Below, in pieces: positions 34,547-43,712 of a stretch of 64,000 bases of DNA. A model generated the notes under the pieces. It made no database searches. It was not told the DNA's origin and saw only the letters and a list, made by a program, of their open reading frames with translations. A program made the position numbers and the translations under genes. Location of the stretch: contig CANQZG010000004.1 of assembly GCA_947628305.1 (NCBI GenBank), forward strand, positions 124,001 to 188,000. Reading direction: 5' to 3'. Each line of letters starts with the position of its first letter. Positions within the stretch are counted from its first letter, which is position 1. Source of the stretch: an uncultured Muribaculaceae bacterium. Lineage in GTDB: Bacteria > Bacteroidota > Bacteroidia > Bacteroidales > Muribaculaceae.

Positions 34547-35755
34547 ATGGAAAAGAAAAAGGCTACAACAGTCAAGAAAGGTAAGGTCGAGGTAGACCCC
34601 AAGAAATCCAAGCTGAACGCTCTTGAGGCCGCGCTTGGCGCAATCACCAAGAAGCACGGGCATGGTGCAATCATGAAACTCGGAGACGACAAGGTCGAGG
34701 ATGTCGAGGTGATTCCCACCGGTTCAATCGGTCTTAACTATGCGCTCGGTGTCGGCGGTTTCCCCAAGGGGCGAATCGTGGAAATATACGGCCCGGAATC
34801 ATCGGGAAAGACCACGCTCGCCATCCATGCCATAGCCGAGGCCCAGAAAGCCGGAGGTATCGCGGCGATTATCGACGCCGAGCATGCCTTTGACCGTTTC
34901 TATGCCGAGGGTCTCGGTGTGGATGTGAATTCGTTGTTGATTTCGCAGCCCGATAACGGCGAGCAGGCTCTTGAAATCGCCGAGCAGCTGATACGTTCGT
35001 CGGCCATAGACCTCCTTGTGGTGGACTCGGTGGCCGCTCTTACACCTAAGAGCGAGATTGACGGCGAGATGGGCGACAAGAACGTGGGTTTACAGGCGCG
35101 TCTTATGTCGCAGGCAATGCGCAAGTTGACGGGTTATATTTCACGTGCCAACACGTGTGTTATATTCATCAATCAGCTTCGTGCCAATATCGGTGGCGGT
35201 ATGTTCGGCCCGACCGAGACCACTACGGGCGGTAATGCGCTGAAGTTCTATTCATCGGTGCGTGTCGACATACGTCCGGGCACATCGCTTAAGGACGGGG
35301 ACAATGTATTCGGGCGTCATACCAGGGTAAAGGTGGTTAAAAACAAGGTTGCGCCTCCATTCCGCCGTGCCGAGTTCGATATACTTTTCGGCGAGGGTAT
35401 ATCCCGTGCGTACGAAATCATTGACCTCGGTGAGGAATATGACGTAATCAAGAAAAGCGGTTCATGGTACAGCTATAACGGCACGAAACTCGGGCAGGGT
35501 CGTGACGCTGTCAAGCAGGTCATACAGGACAACCCTGAACTTGCCGCTGAACTTGAGGCTCTTATCCTTGAGGCGATGAAGTCGACCCCGGTTGGGAAAT
35601 CGGCTAAGAAGGCAGCCAAGAAGTCTTCTAAGAAGGATGATGAATCAAAGGACACGGCCAAGGACGCAGACCGCGATGACGACCTCATTGACGATGAGGA
35701 CTTTGACGACGAGCTCCCTGATGATTTCTCGATTGACGAGGATATTGACGAATAA
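34547..35755 (+). CDS. recA: Recombinase RecA, with long acidic C-terminal tail
   Basis: Central enzyme of homologous recombination and the SOS response; forms filaments on single-stranded DNA. The Walker A motif GPESSGKTT is at residues 82-90, [16 protein letters not shown] near 160, the L2 loop region [20 protein letters not shown] near 222. At 402 residues it is longer than the common ~350. The extra ~50 residues comprise a Lys-rich linker ([15 protein letters not shown]) followed by a very acidic tail ([19 protein letters not shown]). Acidic C-termini modulate DNA binding in other RecAs. It could stimulate self-cleavage of the S24 repressor at 4556 (inference). Confidence 0.97.
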   Translation: MEKKKATTVKKGKVEVDPKKSKLNALEAALGAITKKHGHGAIMKLGDDKVEDVEVIPTGSIGLNYALGVGGFPKGRIVEIYGPESSGKTTLAIHAIAEAQKAGGIAAIIDAEHAFDRFYAEGLGVDVNSLLISQPDNGEQALEIAEQLIRSSAIDLLVVDSVAALTPKSEIDGEMGDKNVGLQARLMSQAMRKLTGYISRANTCVIFINQLRANIGGGMFGPTETTTGGNALKFYSSVRVDIRPGTSLKDGDNVFGRHTRVKVVKNKVAPPFRRAEFDILFGEGISRAYEIIDLGEEYDVIKKSGSWYSYNGTKLGQGRDAVKQVIQDNPELAAELEALILEAMKSTPVGKSAKKAAKKSSKKDDESKDTAKDADRDDDLIDDEDFDDELPDDFSIDEDIDE

Positions 35756-35784
35756 ACAGCTTCTAACGACTAAAACATTCATTC

Positions 35785-36567
35785 ATGAAACATCTGTTGA
35801 CAACATTGGCGGGTCTGGCCATGACATTCATGGTCTCCAATGCCGGAGTGCCTACTACGTTTGAACTGAAAAAATTAGACGAATCCTGGAACAAGGTTGC
35901 TGTTTCCACCAACGACATGGGTATAAATATCAGGCAGAAACCATCGGTGACAGCACCTAAACTGGTGTATAACGAGGCTAAAATCGAGGATTTCCACACT
36001 CCTCTCAGTGTGTATGCCTATTGGAGCAGCCGTCCCGCCCGCGGGTCGATAGTCGCTGTGCCGTTCACGGGCCCGGGTATTGTTGCCGGGGAGCGGTCGG
36101 GTTTCTATGAAATCTATGGGGCAGGTAAAGACGGTTCAGGCTGGGTGTCGGCAAAGCTGTGCCGAACCTATCCCTTGCTGCCTATTGACGCGAGGTGGAT
36201 TGGCGGATGCCAGTTCCTGCGCGCGATGGGGCCTGACTGGGCCGACCTTGTCATCTATTGCGAGTTTAACGAGATGGATGGCGACGTTATGTTCTATGTC
36301 GGCAAGATTTCAGGGAAGATTATAGATTTTCCTTACAGCCTGTATGTCGAGAATGTCGAAACCGGTTCGTCCCGGCCTACATCGTTGACAAAGGCTGGTG
36401 ATGGTTACAAGTTGACGGTGTCGAAGGCGCAGATGGCGGAGTATGACCCCGATATCCGCAAATTCGGGACTGATGTGATAGCCGATATACTGGATGCCGC
36501 CACAAAGTCGGACTATTCACGCATCCTTTACCGTTACAACGACACCTACGGGGTTGAAACGTTCTGA
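35785..36567 (+). CDS. Secreted protein with SH3-like domain
   Basis: A 260-residue exported protein (signal peptide MKHLLTTLAGLAMTFMVSNA). MGINIRQKPSVTAPKLVYNE near residue 48 fits the start of a bacterial SH3 (SH3b) domain, often found on envelope or peptidoglycan-binding proteins. GWVSAKLCRTYPLLP near 118 closes that domain. The remaining ~120 residues are not recognised. It starts 30 bp after recA without its own clear promoter, so read-through from recA is possible. Its end overlaps tatD tail-to-tail by 22 bp. Confidence 0.68.
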   Translation: MKHLLTTLAGLAMTFMVSNAGVPTTFELKKLDESWNKVAVSTNDMGINIRQKPSVTAPKLVYNEAKIEDFHTPLSVYAYWSSRPARGSIVAVPFTGPGIVAGERSGFYEIYGAGKDGSGWVSAKLCRTYPLLPIDARWIGGCQFLRAMGPDWADLVIYCEFNEMDGDVMFYVGKISGKIIDFPYSLYVENVETGSSRPTSLTKAGDGYKLTVSKAQMAEYDPDIRKFGTDVIADILDAATKSDYSRILYRYNDTYGVETF

Positions 36568-37154
36568 CGGTTCAGCACCGATGTGAGATTTGATGCCGCG
36601 AGCGCAGGTGAAATGCCGGTGTTCGCGGCTATTGTCTCTATAAGCAGATTTGATGTGTCGGTTTCGATTAAACGTTGTTCGGGCGGTGTGGACGTGATAC
36701 TCTCGGGATTGAACCGTTCGCCGAACGATAGGTATAGTCCGGCCTTGGTCAGCTGACGCGCCTGTTGCGGCTTGCCTCTGAAGCCGTGTATAATCCATGC
36801 TTGGGTCGGATGTGTCTCTTTATGGATGGCAAGGATGTCATCTATGCTTCTGACGACATGAAGAATCAGAGGTTTGTGCAGGCGTTCGCTAAGGTCGATG
36901 TGTCTCCTGAATAGTTCTTCCTGGCGGGGCAGGGAATCGCGGTGTATTGCGTCAAGGCCGGTCTCGCCGATGGCGATGACATTAGGGGACTCGGCAAGCG
37001 AGCAGATGCGTTCCATGTCGGTGTCGGTGGCTTTCGCGGCGTCCCATGGATGAATCCCTACTGAATAGGAATACGGAAGGAGCGGTTTCCCGTCAGGGCC
37101 GATGTTGACGATTGCGTCAGGCCGGGGTGTATGGGTGTGGCAGTCTATAATCAT
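36546..37154 (-). CDS. TatD-family metal-dependent hydrolase
   Basis: A 202-residue TIM-barrel hydrolase. The metal-binding motif IDCHTHTPR is near residue 3, SVGIHPWDA near 32 and [13 protein letters not shown] near 56; [15 protein letters not shown] near 120 supplies a later metal ligand. TatD proteins are DNases (3'-5' exonuclease) or related hydrolases; this one is shorter than the usual ~260 residues, as in many Bacteroidetes. It overlaps the yidD end by 4 bp and ends opposite the SH3-like gene. Confidence 0.88.
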   Translation of the reverse strand: MIIDCHTHTPRPDAIVNIGPDGKPLLPYSYSVGIHPWDAAKATDTDMERICSLAESPNVIAIGETGLDAIHRDSLPRQEELFRRHIDLSERLHKPLILHVVRSIDDILAIHKETHPTQAWIIHGFRGKPQQARQLTKAGLYLSFGERFNPESITSTPPEQRLIETDTSNLLIETIAANTGISPALAASNLTSVLNRQNVSTP

Positions 37155-37384
37155 GGCACGGGGTCATATCCGCTTCCACCCCATGGATGGCAACGCATGA
37201 TTCGTTTCAATGCAAGCCATGAGCCTTTGAATATGCCGTGTTTCATGATTGCCTCGATGGCGTACTGGCTGCATGTGGGGACGAAACGGCATGACGGCGG
37301 TGTCATCGGCGAGATGCAGTACTGATAGAATCTAATCGGAAGAACGGCTGTCTGTTTCAACAGTCTCGAGAGCCTGGTGTTCAT
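37151..37384 (-). CDS. yidD: Membrane protein insertion efficiency factor
   Basis: A 77-residue member of the YidD family, a small membrane-associated protein that helps YidC insert inner-membrane proteins. The N-terminus is amphipathic ([20 protein letters not shown]). The signature [19 protein letters not shown] and [15 protein letters not shown] contains the conserved cysteines. The start overlaps rnpA by 53 bp, unusually long, but no later start keeps the conserved N-terminus. Confidence 0.93.
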   Translation of the reverse strand: MNTRLSRLLKQTAVLPIRFYQYCISPMTPPSCRFVPTCSQYAIEAIMKHGIFKGSWLALKRIMRCHPWGGSGYDPVP

Positions 37385-37763
37385 CGAGGGAGAGTTTTAT
37401 GCGTGATAATGCACGGGTCATGGCGCGTTCGACCTTGTTGTAAGGCAACAATTCTGACGCGACGTATATGAACGCTATATCGAGGGGGATGTCGCGTGGA
37501 ATCAGGTCTCGGTTCAGGCGATAGGTCTCGCGTATGCGCCGTCTCATTGTAACGCGTTCAACGGCGTGGTGCAGCCGTCGTTTGGGCACCATGATGAGGA
37601 ATTTGGGACATGAGACATCGCGACGGTGATTTATCGACCACACTGCACGTAACGGATAGACGACCGTCCCGTTGTGGGACGATGAAGTGTCGTGGCTAAA
37701 AAGGCTCTCTATGGCCGTTTTGCCACATAGCTTTTCTATTTTATATAGACGGTTGCCTTTCAC
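37332..37763 (-). CDS. rnpA: Ribonuclease P protein component
   Basis: Protein subunit of RNase P, which trims 5' leaders of pre-tRNAs. The 143-residue product carries the RNR-type signature as [18 protein letters not shown] near residue 70 and the N-terminal region [12 protein letters not shown]. Basic residues dominate. rpmH and dnaA, frequent neighbours elsewhere, are absent; here rnpA sits between hemD (4-bp overlap) and yidD (53-bp overlap). Confidence 0.9.
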   Translation of the reverse strand: MKGNRLYKIEKLCGKTAIESLFSHDTSSSHNGTVVYPLRAVWSINHRRDVSCPKFLIMVPKRRLHHAVERVTMRRRIRETYRLNRDLIPRDIPLDIAFIYVASELLPYNKVERAMTRALSRIKLSLDEHQALETVETDSRSSD

Positions 37764-38518
37764 GCTTCATCGTCCAGGCCTGAGTCCACTCGTAGGAATT
37801 GGTCAAGGGCGGCTGTCATTGACGGTGCCTTTACCGACGGTGCCTCGATGTCGAGACGGAGACCTGCGTCGCGAACGGCCTGTGCGGTGGTGGCGCCGAA
37901 GCAACCTATTTTGATTTCGTCCTGCTTGAAGTCAGGGAAGTTCTTAAGGAGCGAATTGATTCCTGACGGACTGAAGAACAGCAGCATGTCATAATCAAAT
38001 GGCTCGTCGGGGGCGAAATCGTTGCTGACGGTGCGGTACATGACAGCCTTGGTGTAGTTGATTTTATGGCCGTCAAGTTCTGAAGTGTCATCTTTGTGCA
38101 CATCGCTCACGGCGTAGAGGTATTTTTCTTTGTTGTGCTTGACGAGCATCGGCAGGAGGTCATGCAGTTTTCCTGTGCTGCCATGGAAAATCTTGCGCTT
38201 GCGGTAAACGATGTATTTCTGCAGATACAGGGCGATGGACTCTGTCGTGCAGAAGTATTTCATTGTGTCGGGTATTGAAATCCTCATTTCCTCGCAAAGG
38301 CGGAAGAAATGGTCTATTGCCGTGCGTGCGGTGAAGATAATGGCGGTGAAATCAGGAATTGAAATTTTGGATTGGCGGAATTCTTTTGCGCTCAATCCCT
38401 CGACCTTTATAAAAGGGCGGAAGTCAATCTGGACGCCATATTTCTCTGCTATTTCGTAGTAGGGCGATTTTTCTGACGTAGGTTTAGGCTGGGAAACCAG
38501 AACTTTCTTAACTTTCAT
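37760..38518 (-). CDS. hemD: Uroporphyrinogen-III synthase
   Basis: A 252-residue HemD-family protein that would cyclise hydroxymethylbilane to uroporphyrinogen III in tetrapyrrole synthesis. N-terminal VLVSQPKPTSEKSPYYEIAE, IIFTARTAIDHFFRL near 60, LLFFSPSGINSLLKNFPDF near 170 and IGCFGATTAQAVRDAGLR near 193 match the two-domain fold. Sequence conservation is always weak in this family, and in Bacteroidales without a full haem pathway its role may differ. Adjacent starts overlap or abut (DUF4271 stop shares position 38518). Confidence 0.85.
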   Translation of the reverse strand: MKVKKVLVSQPKPTSEKSPYYEIAEKYGVQIDFRPFIKVEGLSAKEFRQSKISIPDFTAIIFTARTAIDHFFRLCEEMRISIPDTMKYFCTTESIALYLQKYIVYRKRKIFHGSTGKLHDLLPMLVKHNKEKYLYAVSDVHKDDTSELDGHKINYTKAVMYRTVSNDFAPDEPFDYDMLLFFSPSGINSLLKNFPDFKQDEIKIGCFGATTAQAVRDAGLRLDIEAPSVKAPSMTAALDQFLRVDSGLDDEA

Positions 38519-39339
38519 TAAATAAAATTGGCAAAAGTGAGGCTTTTATAAGCCAAAATCAAGGGTATAATTTCTAAGGTGCAAAGGTACAAAATAAAAT
38601 AAAGCAAAGAGTCGAATTTGTCATAAAAAAGCCTAAAACCTTTGCTGATAAATATAATACGTGCGATAAGATACAGAAAGACGCTGATGGTTAACGCCGG
38701 GATTGCGGCACCGGGGTTGAAGACTGATAAAATAGCCGGAATGACGAGTGTGAAGCCCAGTAGCATCTGGGAGGCATTGAATCCTTTAAGCCATTGTCGT
38801 GTCACAATGCGGTTGGAAAACGCATATCCTACGATGGAATAGGTCATGAGTTGTAGGCAATAATATGCGATGGCAATCCCGATGAATGCGATAATCGAGG
38901 TAAACACCGGGAATGGAAGCGGTGAGAGAATGTTGGAGGTGGAGAACAAAAGAATCCCCTCACAGCAACAGGTCAACAACACCAGCGATATTTGTAGGCG
39001 GGTATCGCTGACTGTATGGGTCTCAAAGCCCGCACGGTTGCGTATGTCCCACAGGTCCTTTGCAAATGATTTTATGACAGTTGGATAGTGTCTGAAGCTT
39101 AGTGCAAGGATGAGAAAAAGGGAGATGAAAAGGGTCATCACGCCTGAATCGGCACCGGGGAGAGTGGTGCGTGGTGCGGGACGTATTCCATCCATATAGG
39201 GCAGCGTTCCCTTTGGGCCATGCCATTCGCGATTATCGGCAAAGGGAGATTGCTCTATCGTGCATGACAAATCCCATGGCGCGAGAGCCGTTGCCGTTGA
39301 ATCGGATGCGGTGATGGTGTCGGTCGTGTGTCGGGGCAT
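38518..39339 (-). CDS. DUF4271 integral membrane protein
   Basis: A 273-residue membrane protein with about six or seven hydrophobic spans (e.g. VMTLFISLFLILALSF near 67, FPVFTSIIAFIGIAIAYY near 143, LLYFILYLCTLEIIPLILAY near the end). DUF4271 is a Bacteroidetes family usually located next to hemD, as here; function unknown. The first ~60 residues (TALAPWDLSCTIEQSPF, GPKGTLPYMDG) precede the first span and are soluble. Abuts both neighbours without gap, so one operon. Confidence 0.82.
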   Translation of the reverse strand: MPRHTTDTITASDSTATALAPWDLSCTIEQSPFADNREWHGPKGTLPYMDGIRPAPRTTLPGADSGVMTLFISLFLILALSFRHYPTVIKSFAKDLWDIRNRAGFETHTVSDTRLQISLVLLTCCCEGILLFSTSNILSPLPFPVFTSIIAFIGIAIAYYCLQLMTYSIVGYAFSNRIVTRQWLKGFNASQMLLGFTLVIPAILSVFNPGAAIPALTISVFLYLIARIIFISKGFRLFYDKFDSLLYFILYLCTLEIIPLILAYKSLTFANFI

Positions 39340-39935
39340 CAGTTTCTTGTGTCTGGTATCTTTTGAGAGAAATCACAATGAGCCGTGGCTGATGTCACCA
39401 TTTTAACGGCTTCCGAGGGGGTCGATGCCACTTGCCATAGGTCCGTGTGGTCATCACGCATGAAATGTTGCTCGATGGTGCGTTGCAGCATCTCGAGAAG
39501 CGGGTCATAATATCCGGCGGTGTTGAGTATCACCACATTGCCCCTATATATGTTCAACTGTCGCCATGTGATGGCCTCCATTAGTTCCTCGAATGTGCCT
39601 ACGCCTCCCGGCAATGCGATTACGCCGAGTGACATATTCATCATGGCGGACTTGCGGGTGTGCATGTCGGGAGTGGCTATTTTCTCTGAAAGAAGATGGT
39701 TTCCCCAACCGCGTTCGTCCATGAAACGGGGGAGTACACCGATGGTTTTACCACAGGCCGCGCATGCGCCCTCGATGGCTGCGCCCATCAGCCCGGTGCG
39801 GCCACCTCCGCTGACGAGTGTGTGCCCGCTTAGCGCGATGAGACGTCCTGTCTCTTTGGCGGCTTCCTTATAGATGTCATCCACAGCCGGGGATGATGCC
39901 CCGTAAACGGTGATTGCCTTTGCGTTATTTTCCAT
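39339..39935 (-). CDS. LOG-family (TIGR00730) Rossmann-fold protein
   Basis: A 198-residue lysine-decarboxylase-like/LOG protein; characterised members release cytokinin-type bases from nucleoside monophosphates. SGGGRTGLMGAAIEGA is near residue 42 and the signature PGGVGTFEELMEAITW near 110. ATG 39935 is preferred over 39947 since a minus-strand TAACTTTG box at 39945-39952 would place the transcript start near 39938. In bacteria the nucleotide substrate is often uncertain. Confidence 0.88.
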   Translation of the reverse strand: MENNAKAITVYGASSPAVDDIYKEAAKETGRLIALSGHTLVSGGGRTGLMGAAIEGACAACGKTIGVLPRFMDERGWGNHLLSEKIATPDMHTRKSAMMNMSLGVIALPGGVGTFEELMEAITWRQLNIYRGNVVILNTAGYYDPLLEMLQRTIEQHFMRDDHTDLWQVASTPSEAVKMVTSATAHCDFSQKIPDTRN

Positions 39936-39978
39936 AATCGGCGACAAAGTTACAAATTATCACGCGATTGCTTATAAA

Positions 39979-41061
39979 CTATAAATAGGTGTCGCCGAAA
40001 GCGATTTTTACATCGTTCACCATTTGCTTGATTTTCTGTTCTTCGGCCTTGGGGCATACCAACAGCACGTCACCGGCATCGGCGATTATATAGTCATCGA
40101 GTCCAGAGACGACGACCAGTTTGTCATCGCGGACGGCAAATATGTTGCCATGGGAGTTATAGGCCAGCAGTTTACAGTTCTGGGCAACGTTTGTGTCACG
40201 GTTTTTGGGGGAGTTGTCATACAGTGCACTCCATGTGCCGAGGTCGTTCCATCCGAAGTCCACGCATTCGACATATACGTTATCGGCTTTTTCCATCACG
40301 GCGAAGTCAATCGAGATACTGCGGCATGCCGGGAAATTTTCATCGATGAACGCGGTTTCATTCGGTGTGCCGAAATCATCGAGTCCTGTATCGAAACGTT
40401 GTGCGATATCCGATGCATGACGATGCATGGCCTCGATGATGCTTGAGGCCTTCCACAGGAAAATGCCTGAATTCCAGAAAAATTCACCTGACGATAGAAA
40501 TACCTTGGCAAGTTCAAGGTCGGGTTTCTCGGTGAAGGTCTTGACTTTCAGTATGCCATTTTCCACTTCGTCGCCCACCTGGATATAACCGTAGCCGGTC
40601 TCGGGGCGTGTGGGTGTGATGCCCAGGGTGAGTAATGCGTCACGTGACTCGACAAACTCGAAACCACGACTCACGCGTTCCTGGAACACGTTCTCGCGGG
40701 TGATGAGATGGTCGCTCGGGTTCACTATCATTGATGCCTCGGGGTCACGTGCCATGATGTGATATGCGGCCCAGGCGATACACGGGGCGGTATTGCGCCG
40801 TGCCGGTTCGCATAGAATCTGGTCTTCGTCCAGTTCGGGAAGCTGTTCCCTTATCAAAGAGGCGTACATTGCGTTTGTGACCACGATTATATTCTCTTTC
40901 GGGACAATCGGGAGTATACGGTCATAACTCATCTGTAATAGGGAGCGGCCCGTGCCCATGAAGTCGATGAATTGCTTGGGGCGGTCTGTACGGCTGTAGG
41001 GCCAAAAGCGGCTACCTATTCCGCCACACATTATAACGCAATAACGATGAGAGTCGGTCAT
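39979..41061 (-). CDS. manC: Mannose-1-phosphate guanylyltransferase
   Basis: Makes GDP-mannose from mannose-1-phosphate and GTP for capsule, O-antigen and fucosylated glycans. The 360-residue protein shows the nucleotide-binding start VIMCGGIGSRFWPYSRTDRP, KQFIDFMGTGRSLLQMSYDR, VNPSDHLI near 115, FTEKPDLELAKVFL near 180 and the SIDFAVMEKADNVY site near 250. It lacks the C-terminal isomerase domain of bifunctional forms. It stands alone between LOG and the divergent GH97 gene; a TATCTTAG box at 41102-41109 may promote it. Confidence 0.94.
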   Translation of the reverse strand: MTDSHRYCVIMCGGIGSRFWPYSRTDRPKQFIDFMGTGRSLLQMSYDRILPIVPKENIIVVTNAMYASLIREQLPELDEDQILCEPARRNTAPCIAWAAYHIMARDPEASMIVNPSDHLITRENVFQERVSRGFEFVESRDALLTLGITPTRPETGYGYIQVGDEVENGILKVKTFTEKPDLELAKVFLSSGEFFWNSGIFLWKASSIIEAMHRHASDIAQRFDTGLDDFGTPNETAFIDENFPACRSISIDFAVMEKADNVYVECVDFGWNDLGTWSALYDNSPKNRDTNVAQNCKLLAYNSHGNIFAVRDDKLVVVSGLDDYIIADAGDVLLVCPKAEEQKIKQMVNDVKIAFGDTYL

Positions 41062-41197
41062 ATCTTTTAACTATGTTTTGGTTATATTATGTCTTGACCC
41101 GCTAAGATACAAAAAAAGTGTATAAGGTCAGTGTAGATAATTGTTTTTTATCGTAAATTTGTAAGAGTATTATATTTTGAAACACCCTCTTATCTTC

Positions 41198-43192
41198 ATG
41201 AAAAGACATTTGACTCTATTTACGGTCGTAATCACTGCGCTTGCGGTCAATGCGGCCACCCGGTTCTCGTTGTCGTCGCCCGATGGTAAATTGACAACCG
41301 ATATAACCACCGACGCGGGACTTGCCTACGGTATAGTTTATGATGGAAAGACAGTTCTCGAACCGTCGCCTGTGGCGTTGACCCTCGGTGACGGCACGGT
41401 GGTGGGCAATCCGTGCAAGGTGTCCGGGACATCTCGGCGTAGTGTGGACGGTAAGGTCCCGTCACCGTTTTATCGTGCCACTGAGATTCCCGAACGTTAC
41501 AATGAATTGACAATCAATCTCGGTAAAAACTGGAGTGTGGTTTTTCGGGCCTACGATGACGGTGTCGCCTATCGTTTTGTGTCCAAAGGGAAGAAACCTT
41601 TCACGATTGCCAACGAGACGGTCGATTACCGTTTCCCGGGAGACGCGATGGCGGCTGTGCCATACGTAAAGGTCGATAAGATTGACAGTTTTGAACCGCA
41701 GTTCTTCAATTCATTTGAAAATGTCTATACTGTGGGTCGACTGTCATCGCTTGATAACCGCCGATTGATGTTTCTACCTCTTGTAGTGGAGCCGGCCGAG
41801 GGGGTAAAGATGTTGATTACCGAGTCGGCTCTCATTGATTATCCCGGGCTGTATCTCAACAAGGCCGGGGACAACGGCAATTCCCTGCGCGGAGTTTTCG
41901 CACCTTATCCCAAGGCGATGAAACAGGGTGGCCATAACAATCTGCAGATGATTGTGACGGAGCGTGAGGACTACATCGCCAAGGTTGACGCACCCCGTGC
42001 GTTGCCGTGGCGCGTCGCCATCATATCATCAGATGACAAGGTTCTCGCCTCGAGCAATCTTAGTTATCTGCTCGGGGAGCCGTCACGTGTGAAGGATACA
42101 TCTTGGATAAAACCGGGGAAGGTCGCATGGGACTGGTGGAATGCATGGAATCTTGACGGTGTTGACTTCAAGACCGGCGTGAACAATGATACATATAAGG
42201 CCTATATTGATTTTGCATCGAAAAAAGGTATTGAATATGTAATTCTTGACGAGGGTTGGGCAGTCAACAAGAAGGCTGACTTGATGCAGGTAGTACCTGA
42301 AATAGACCTTAAGGGGCTTGTGGACTATGCCACATCAAAGAATGTCGGAATCATCCTTTGGGCGGGTTTTCATGCATTTGAGCGTGACATGGAGAATGTA
42401 TGCCGACATTATGCCGACATGGGCGTGAAAGGGTTCAAGGTCGACTTCATGGACCGCGACGACCAGATGATGACCGATTTCAATGCGCGTGCGGCCGAGA
42501 TGTGTGCCAAGTATAACCTGATTCTCGACCTTCACGGGACTCATAAGCCTGCAGGTCTTAACCGCACATATCCCAATGTTCTCAATTTTGAGGGAGTGAA
42601 TGGTCTTGAACAGATGAAATGGAGTCCCAAGACCCACGACCAGGTTACCTACGATGTCATGGTGCCGTTCCTGCGTCAGGCGTCAGGCCCGATGGATTAT
42701 ACACAGGGGGCGATGCGTAACGCTACTCGCAAAAATTATTATCCCTGTAACTCCGAGCCTATGAGCCAGGGCACGCGTTGCCGTCAATTGGCGTTGTACA
42801 TGGTCTTTGATTCACCGTTCAACATGCTTTGTGACACCCCGTCCAATTACATGCGCGAGGAGGAATGCGCCGACTTTATCGCCGGAGTCCCCACCGTGTG
42901 GGACGAGACTGTTGTCCTTGACGGGAAGATAGGCGAGTATATAGTCACTGCACGCCGTAAGGGTGATACATGGTATGTCGGCGGTATCACCGGGTGGACA
43001 CCGCGTGACATCGAGGTCGACTGCTCGTTCCTCGCACCGGGTCGCGAATATGATGCCGACATGTTCATTGACGGGGTGAACGCCGACCGCGTCGCCCGCG
43101 ATTACCGCAGGACACAGTCCAAGGTGAATTCAGGCTCACGGCTGAAATTCCACCTCGCCCCCGGTGGAGGCTTTGCTGCCCGCATCAAGTGA
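41198..43192 (+). CDS. Glycoside hydrolase family 97 (SusB-like)
   Basis: Exported alpha-glucosidase or alpha-galactosidase of family GH97. ATG 41198 gives a signal peptide (MKRHLTLFTVVITALAVNA); TTG 41177 adds seven uninformative residues. The 664-residue product has an N-terminal beta-sandwich (FSLSSPDGKLTTDITTDAGL), then the barrel with WDWWNAWNLDGVDFKTGVNN near 315, YVILDEGWAVN near 345, VKGFKVDFMDRDDQ near 415 and a carboxylate-bearing EPMSQGTRCRQLALY near 520. Whether it inverts (SusB type) or retains needs residue alignment. No SusC/SusD pair adjoins, so it is an orphan, not part of a visible utilisation locus. Confidence 0.92.
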   Translation: MKRHLTLFTVVITALAVNAATRFSLSSPDGKLTTDITTDAGLAYGIVYDGKTVLEPSPVALTLGDGTVVGNPCKVSGTSRRSVDGKVPSPFYRATEIPERYNELTINLGKNWSVVFRAYDDGVAYRFVSKGKKPFTIANETVDYRFPGDAMAAVPYVKVDKIDSFEPQFFNSFENVYTVGRLSSLDNRRLMFLPLVVEPAEGVKMLITESALIDYPGLYLNKAGDNGNSLRGVFAPYPKAMKQGGHNNLQMIVTEREDYIAKVDAPRALPWRVAIISSDDKVLASSNLSYLLGEPSRVKDTSWIKPGKVAWDWWNAWNLDGVDFKTGVNNDTYKAYIDFASKKGIEYVILDEGWAVNKKADLMQVVPEIDLKGLVDYATSKNVGIILWAGFHAFERDMENVCRHYADMGVKGFKVDFMDRDDQMMTDFNARAAEMCAKYNLILDLHGTHKPAGLNRTYPNVLNFEGVNGLEQMKWSPKTHDQVTYDVMVPFLRQASGPMDYTQGAMRNATRKNYYPCNSEPMSQGTRCRQLALYMVFDSPFNMLCDTPSNYMREEECADFIAGVPTVWDETVVLDGKIGEYIVTARRKGDTWYVGGITGWTPRDIEVDCSFLAPGREYDADMFIDGVNADRVARDYRRTQSKVNSGSRLKFHLAPGGGFAARIK

Positions 43193-43220
43193 TGTGGTCA
43201 TTGATGGAGGGATGTCCTCA

Positions 43221-43712
43221 TTATCGATAATCAACGGTATCCTCGGCCGCGATATTGATGTCGCTGTCGGGGATATCGTAGTTTCTTGGAGGCAGACCGA
43301 TTATTTTGTTGTAAATCCGTTCAAGCACGGTCTCGCGGGTCGACTTGGGCGTGATTTCACATTCCCATACACGGATTACCTTCCACCCCATCAACCGTAA
43401 CTCGACGTTCACTCGATAGTCCCGGGCGATGTTGAGGTGGATTTTCTGACGCCAGAAGTCGGTGTTGCTTTGTGGTAGCTTGTATAGACGGCAGCCTTCG
43501 TGCCCGTGCCAGAAACAACCGTCGACAAAGATGACTGTCTTGTATTTTTTCAGCACGATGTCGGGCGAGCCGGGTAATCGACGGTTATTGACACGATAAC
43601 GTAATCCGCGCTTCCACAGGAATCGGCGTACCAGTATCTCGGGACGTGTGTCCTTGCCCTTGACGGCGGCCATGCAACGGCTGCGCTGTTCAGGGGTCAT
43701 TGTGTCGGTCAT
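43221..43712 (-). CDS. vsr: Very short patch repair (Vsr) endonuclease
   Basis: Nicks DNA at T:G mismatches that arise by deamination of 5-methylcytosine. The 163-residue product starts [20 protein letters not shown]; the catalytic core is [18 protein letters not shown] followed by CFWHGHEGC (metal-binding Asp and the two His). Standard length and motifs. It overlaps mutS by 4 bp and no cytosine methyltransferase (dcm type) is in the window, so its substrate methylation is either encoded elsewhere or absent. Confidence 0.93.
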   Translation of the reverse strand: MTDTMTPEQRSRCMAAVKGKDTRPEILVRRFLWKRGLRYRVNNRRLPGSPDIVLKKYKTVIFVDGCFWHGHEGCRLYKLPQSNTDFWRQKIHLNIARDYRVNVELRLMGWKVIRVWECEITPKSTRETVLERIYNKIIGLPPRNYDIPDSDINIAAEDTVDYR

